64,000 nucleotides of DNA from Archegozetes longisetosus (taxonomy: Eukaryota; Arthropoda; Arachnida; Sarcoptiformes; Trhypochthoniidae), in assembly GCA_018873245.2 (NCBI GenBank), contig JAEMBT020000005.1, positions 6,310,001 through 6,374,000 of the forward strand. The letters run 5' to 3'. The notes under the pieces were generated by a model, which was given only the letters and a program-made list of their open reading frames with translations, was not told where the DNA came from and ran no database searches. Position numbers and translations under genes: made by a program. Below are positions 60,164-64,000 of the stretch, piece by piece; within the stretch, counting starts at the first letter, position 1; every line of letters starts with the position of its first letter.

Positions 60164-63100
60164 TTAAATTTTTTATTTTGCTTTGATAAGTATGAATGCG
60201 CGAATAAAACCTAAGGTTTAGGGACGAGAAAATCAGTTGTAAAATTGATTTTGACTTGTTTCAGCTAAACTGACTCCTGCCAAACGGACACCAACCAAAA
60301 AATTGAAAATAAGTCAACTTCAGTTGCCTTGTATTAATACTAAACTTCCGTTTCTTGGGTGAATAAATTTTAGTGAAAACTACTCTAAATCTAAATTAGG
60401 TGGATTTTTCTTACAAGCATTGTTGTAGATGATGCTCAAGTTTGAATTTAAAAGTCTAACTTTCTTCCAAATAAATAATAAAGCATTTCAACAATACAAG
60501 AATAAAAGCTAATCAAAGTCAATGTAAACATCTGAAACTTTTCTAGTAAAACATTATAAAAACTAGTACCAATATATGAAAGTAGAATACAAATTAATAT
60601 AGGATTTAATTTCTCTTTGGGATAGATTTATGAATCATAAATTCTTAGGAAAACCATAAATTCAACTCAAAACCATTCAATATTGATTCTGATTAGATTT
60701 ACATAAAATTGACTTATGCTATCTAAATTCTATAAAATTATTATACAATTCAATGATTTTATTGACAAATTTTGGCAATTTCTTTAACCTAATGATACGT
60801 AATAAAAATAGAACAGTAATTGTTAAAGCAACTGGAAAAAGTTGTAAGGAATGATTGAAAGCTTAGAAACGAAAGTAGAATAGTTAGGATTAGAAGATAA
60901 TTTGAATAGGTGATAAGAATTTAGGCCTACCTTGTCAGCAGTGATCTTTGAACTTATTCACTTGTATGATAATAAGACAAAACTATGAGAAACTATCTGC
61001 TACTCGGAAAGACTATCTGAAGAGTAAAAGAAAGTTCTTAAAACTTCTTGATTCTAGTGATAACATAGCAGAGAACATATTGCACATGACAGTACAGCAC
61101 AGAACCAATTCTAGTATAATAATGAAAATTAGGTTTACTAAATCTCACTTCATTGGACGGCATTCTACAGATCTGTCTTATACATAGCTCTGCTTACAAG
61201 TACTTAACAGCTTCAAAGTAATCTATATTCTCATTCTTCACAATTCCTATTCCTTTAAATATTGAAAACTCTATAATAGAAGTTTAAAGTTTCGCAACAC
61301 GTTTGGGACTCGACTTAAAGAATTCTCCTAAAGAATTCTCTTTAGAAATATATTTTAGAAAACTATGAATAAGAATTAGTTGTAGATGTTTGCTTGAAGT
61401 TGATCAAGACAACAAGTAAAAGAGTAAACATTGTTATTGAAGATGTTGCAAGTGAAAAAATTAGATTAAAACAATTTGAATGATGATTAATCAAGATTTG
61501 CTTATCTGGAAAAGTATTTCAATTTTTTTGATAACTAGAGATAATGGCAGTTGTGTTGGGACTTAAAATTAATGATATGATTTCTAATTTATGGTAATGT
61601 ATTCTCTATCCTTTCTTAATTAACTTAGTTCTAGAACCAGATAAGAAAGACTTTAATGACTTTACATAAAGTGTGTTCAGTTTATTACTGAAATATCGCA
61701 CAAAAACAAACTATAGTCTTTTTTAATCTGAATACCAATTTCGGTACAAAAATACTATCTTATTTGTTGTAAATAACTTATGGAATACTGTCGCGATCAA
61801 TATGAATTTTGATAAATGAAGTACAAAATGCGTTGCATAACTAAAAAGTTAACCGATCCTATTCGTAATCTACTCTGACATCAAACTTAAGCAAAGATTT
61901 AATCAAAACAAAAATAAACAGTTTTTCGTCTCAATAGAATATTCCTTGACTCTAATAGTGATCATTCATATTTGATTCAAAATAATGGTATATATTTGAA
62001 TTTATAAGAATAGCTAAATTTTGTAGAAACTTAGAAACTATAGCCGATATGCATAGGTCGAGACTACTAAAACTATTTTTAAACATGTAGTTGTGCGAAA
62101 AGTTTTAAAATGAGTTTCAGATTTTAAGTCGGTTTTAAGACTTAGAATCGTTTTAAATAGAGTTGTGCATATGGGCCTATAAGTTATAAAGTTGTGTATA
62201 TTCTTAAATGATCATATTTCTAAGTATTGATCGAATTCCCGAGTCAATGAAAGATGATCGAACCAAACTAACAAGGAATTGATTCAAAATGATTCTATAG
62301 AGACAATCAGTAAAGCTTTACAAACAAATAAGATGGTTCGTTAACTTTGTAAAGTATTTTTCTGACTAAATAACTAATAGAAAGAATTAGGCACTGAAAA
62401 AAACTTTAAGATGAGCAAAAATCTCAGGTAAACAACTCACTCATTGGTGGTGGTACACAATTCCGTACTCTTAAAAATAGCCTTCTTAACTTTTTAAATC
62501 AGACCATTAAAATTTATGCAATTCAACATTCAAGGACTATTTGGGTTTTAAAAACTTTTTCGAAAAAGACTAAGAACTGAGTTATGTCTTTTAAAGGAAG
62601 TTAGTCTAAATGAGGTTAAAGAGGTATTCTTCGATACGAACAATTATTAATTGTAGAGAATCAGATTTTTCTCTTACTATTAAACTATGATTCTTTCGAA
62701 AAGTACTACGTGTTGCAGAAAGCTGTGTGTCTGTCAGTCCCAAAAACATTTGATAGACTTGATGGCTCAGCATTCTAATTTGTTTTGAATAAAATGAGAT
62801 CAACCAATCAATAAAAACTTTTTAATCATAGATATTGAATAATATTAATGTAGAAGATATGACACAAATCTGAATAGTTTTCATAATCTCTGATAGTTTA
62901 AAAAACTAATTTTTTTATTAAAGTTACTATGAGTAGGTCTAGTCAGTCATAATCATTTTGTGACTAACTGATTGTTTCGCATATCAGTATTAAATAAATT
63001 GGGTTTTTACTATGTATAAGTTGATTGTTTAAAATTTGTGTCTCTTTTATTTTATCTCATCCAAGCACATCAGGGATTAATTTGGGACTAATGCATAACT

Positions 63101-63220
63101 TTTGGAATTGATATACAGTAGTTTAATTGGAACTTTTACTCGAAGAGCACATTTTACAAGAACTGATGTAAAGCAATGAATATATAAAACTTGAAAAATG
63201 TACGGTAAACAAAATAAAAC
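60164..63220. other. Gene-poor AT-rich stretch
   Basis: 3 kb with no exon or domain that I can support; open frames at 60948-61187 (plus) and 62606-62803 (minus) lack any motif. A duplicated word AAAGAATTCTC occurs at about 61317-61341. Confidence 0.5.
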
Positions 63221-63680
63221 GCTTCTACGTCAAAATGTCGCCTCAAAAATGTCGCTGCCAATGATGTCGCCATATAAAATTTCACACAAAAATGGTCTGT
63301 TTCAAGATTTTTGATATATGCATTCTAGGTAAAATTAACAAGAGTAAAATAACTTTGAAAATATTTTATTAGAACAAGTTCATTTTTCTCATTTAATTAT
63401 AGTAATAAAAAAATGTACTAATTTGCAGAAAATGATTAATGGAATACATGAATCGGAGTATGATCTGGGTCTTCTTAGCTCACTCATAAGTAGACAATGG
63501 AGAAATTAGTGATTGAAGCTTTTTAACTATAAACTATTTAAACATTGGTTTGATTTGAGACTATTCATAAATATATTCTTTTTCAGTCTTATTTTCGCTA
63601 AATTTTTTTATCAGGATAAAATGATGCTGACGAAGTTTTTTAATGGCGACATTTTTGGGGCGACATTTTGACGTAGAAGC
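63221..63680. mobile_element. 460-bp TIR element with 10-bp target duplication
   Basis: Ends GCTTCTACGTCAAAATGTCG and CGACATTTTGACGTAGAAGC are perfect over 22 bp and continue imperfectly for about 38 bp. The direct repeat AAAATAAAAC flanks both sides (63211-63220 and 63681-63690). ATGTCGC is repeated three times in the left subterminal region. A 9-10-bp duplication fits Mutator-like elements, but with no transposase that is tentative. Confidence 0.85.
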
Positions 63681-63690
63681 AAAATAAAAC

Positions 63691-64000
63691 AATGTATATA
63701 AAGTTAAAACTGAGGAGCAATATAGCTCAGACTTACACATAATCACATATTACTAACAAGTTATACTCCTTATCAAAACAATCGTTCTTAACAAAACAAT
63801 TATTTATGAAAACAATTCATACAGACATGAAATAATACATTTTCAACTCTTTTTAATTTTACTTATGATTCTTTTTGTTTGAATGTATCTCTTATTTGGG
63901 ATATTTTGCTTGTAATTATAACTTTATATCTATTAAACTTTTACTCATACTTATGTATTTTTGTTAACATTAACATTTCATGCATAATGTTTGGTTTTCT
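63691..64000. other. Window end, nothing recognised
   Basis: About 310 bp of AT-rich sequence without ORF, repeat or motif that I can name. Confidence 0.5.

Noticed and set aside
60948..61187. 79-codon plus-strand ORF in the gene-poor region
   Set aside because: No homology recognised, composition follows the AT background, no splice or promoter context.

Overview
The window is nuclear DNA of an animal. It is AT-rich, with short introns (about 55-80 bp is common, a few reach several hundred), GT-AG splicing, and clear orthologues of conserved metazoan genes. The very compact introns, small intergenic gaps and abundant short DNA transposons suit a small arthropod, most likely a mite or another chelicerate. 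That taxonomic call is inference; the metazoan call is firm.

Layout. 0-10 kb: a CREC-family EF-hand ER protein (-), an inducible cytosolic HSP70 (-) with two perfect three-unit heat-shock elements, NDUFB2 of complex I (+), signal peptide peptidase (-), and head-to-head with it the ER-Golgi cargo lectin LMAN1/ERGIC-53 (+). 10-20 kb: a decayed zone with three CBP/p300-derived mini-genes (-) in tandem, split by nested DNA transposons. 20-24 kb: an intronless nine-finger C2H2 gene (-) and, divergent from it, a nine-exon DHRS4 (+). 24-26 kb: a long foldback repeat and the 3' flank of CBP. 26-35.5 kb: a complete 18-exon CREBBP/p300 (-), reconstructed exon by exon with every phase in register (about 2265 residues). 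38-39 kb: TBPL1 (+). 39.7-41.5 kb: V-ATPase subunit B (-). 42.4-46.2 kb: a multi-Tudor protein (-), head-to-head with TRAPPC2L (+) at 46.6 kb. 49.3-53.2 kb: EIF4G2/DAP5 (+), which has no in-frame ATG before its MIF4G domain. 53.9-54.2 kb: a small secreted peptide-like gene (-). 54.2-64 kb: no gene recognised, but a hAT-like element with an 8-bp target duplication, a second foldback, and a short TIR element flanked by a perfect 10-bp direct repeat.

Most interesting. (1) A family of mini-genes carved out of the neighbouring CBP gene: each keeps a tiny new first exon (MSDQTTQQ), then a different CBP segment (KIX; a Q-rich chimera; the NCBD), then a shared short tail and CBP-like 3' flank. The joins lie in or next to CAG/CAA glutamine tracts. 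All three carry a lesion, but the KIX segment is almost identical to the parent, which suggests recent sequence exchange. (2) Non-AUG initiation of EIF4G2 appears to be kept here, with GTG and ACG candidates in good context; the ACG sits at the same spacing from the conserved EGG motif as the vertebrate GUG. (3) A one-base frameshift breaks an otherwise perfect HSP70.

Functional themes: early secretory pathway genes cluster at the left (CREC protein ending SDEL, SPP ending KKAQ, LMAN1 ending KKFY), and transcription/chromatin genes in the middle (C2H2 factor, CBP, TBPL1).
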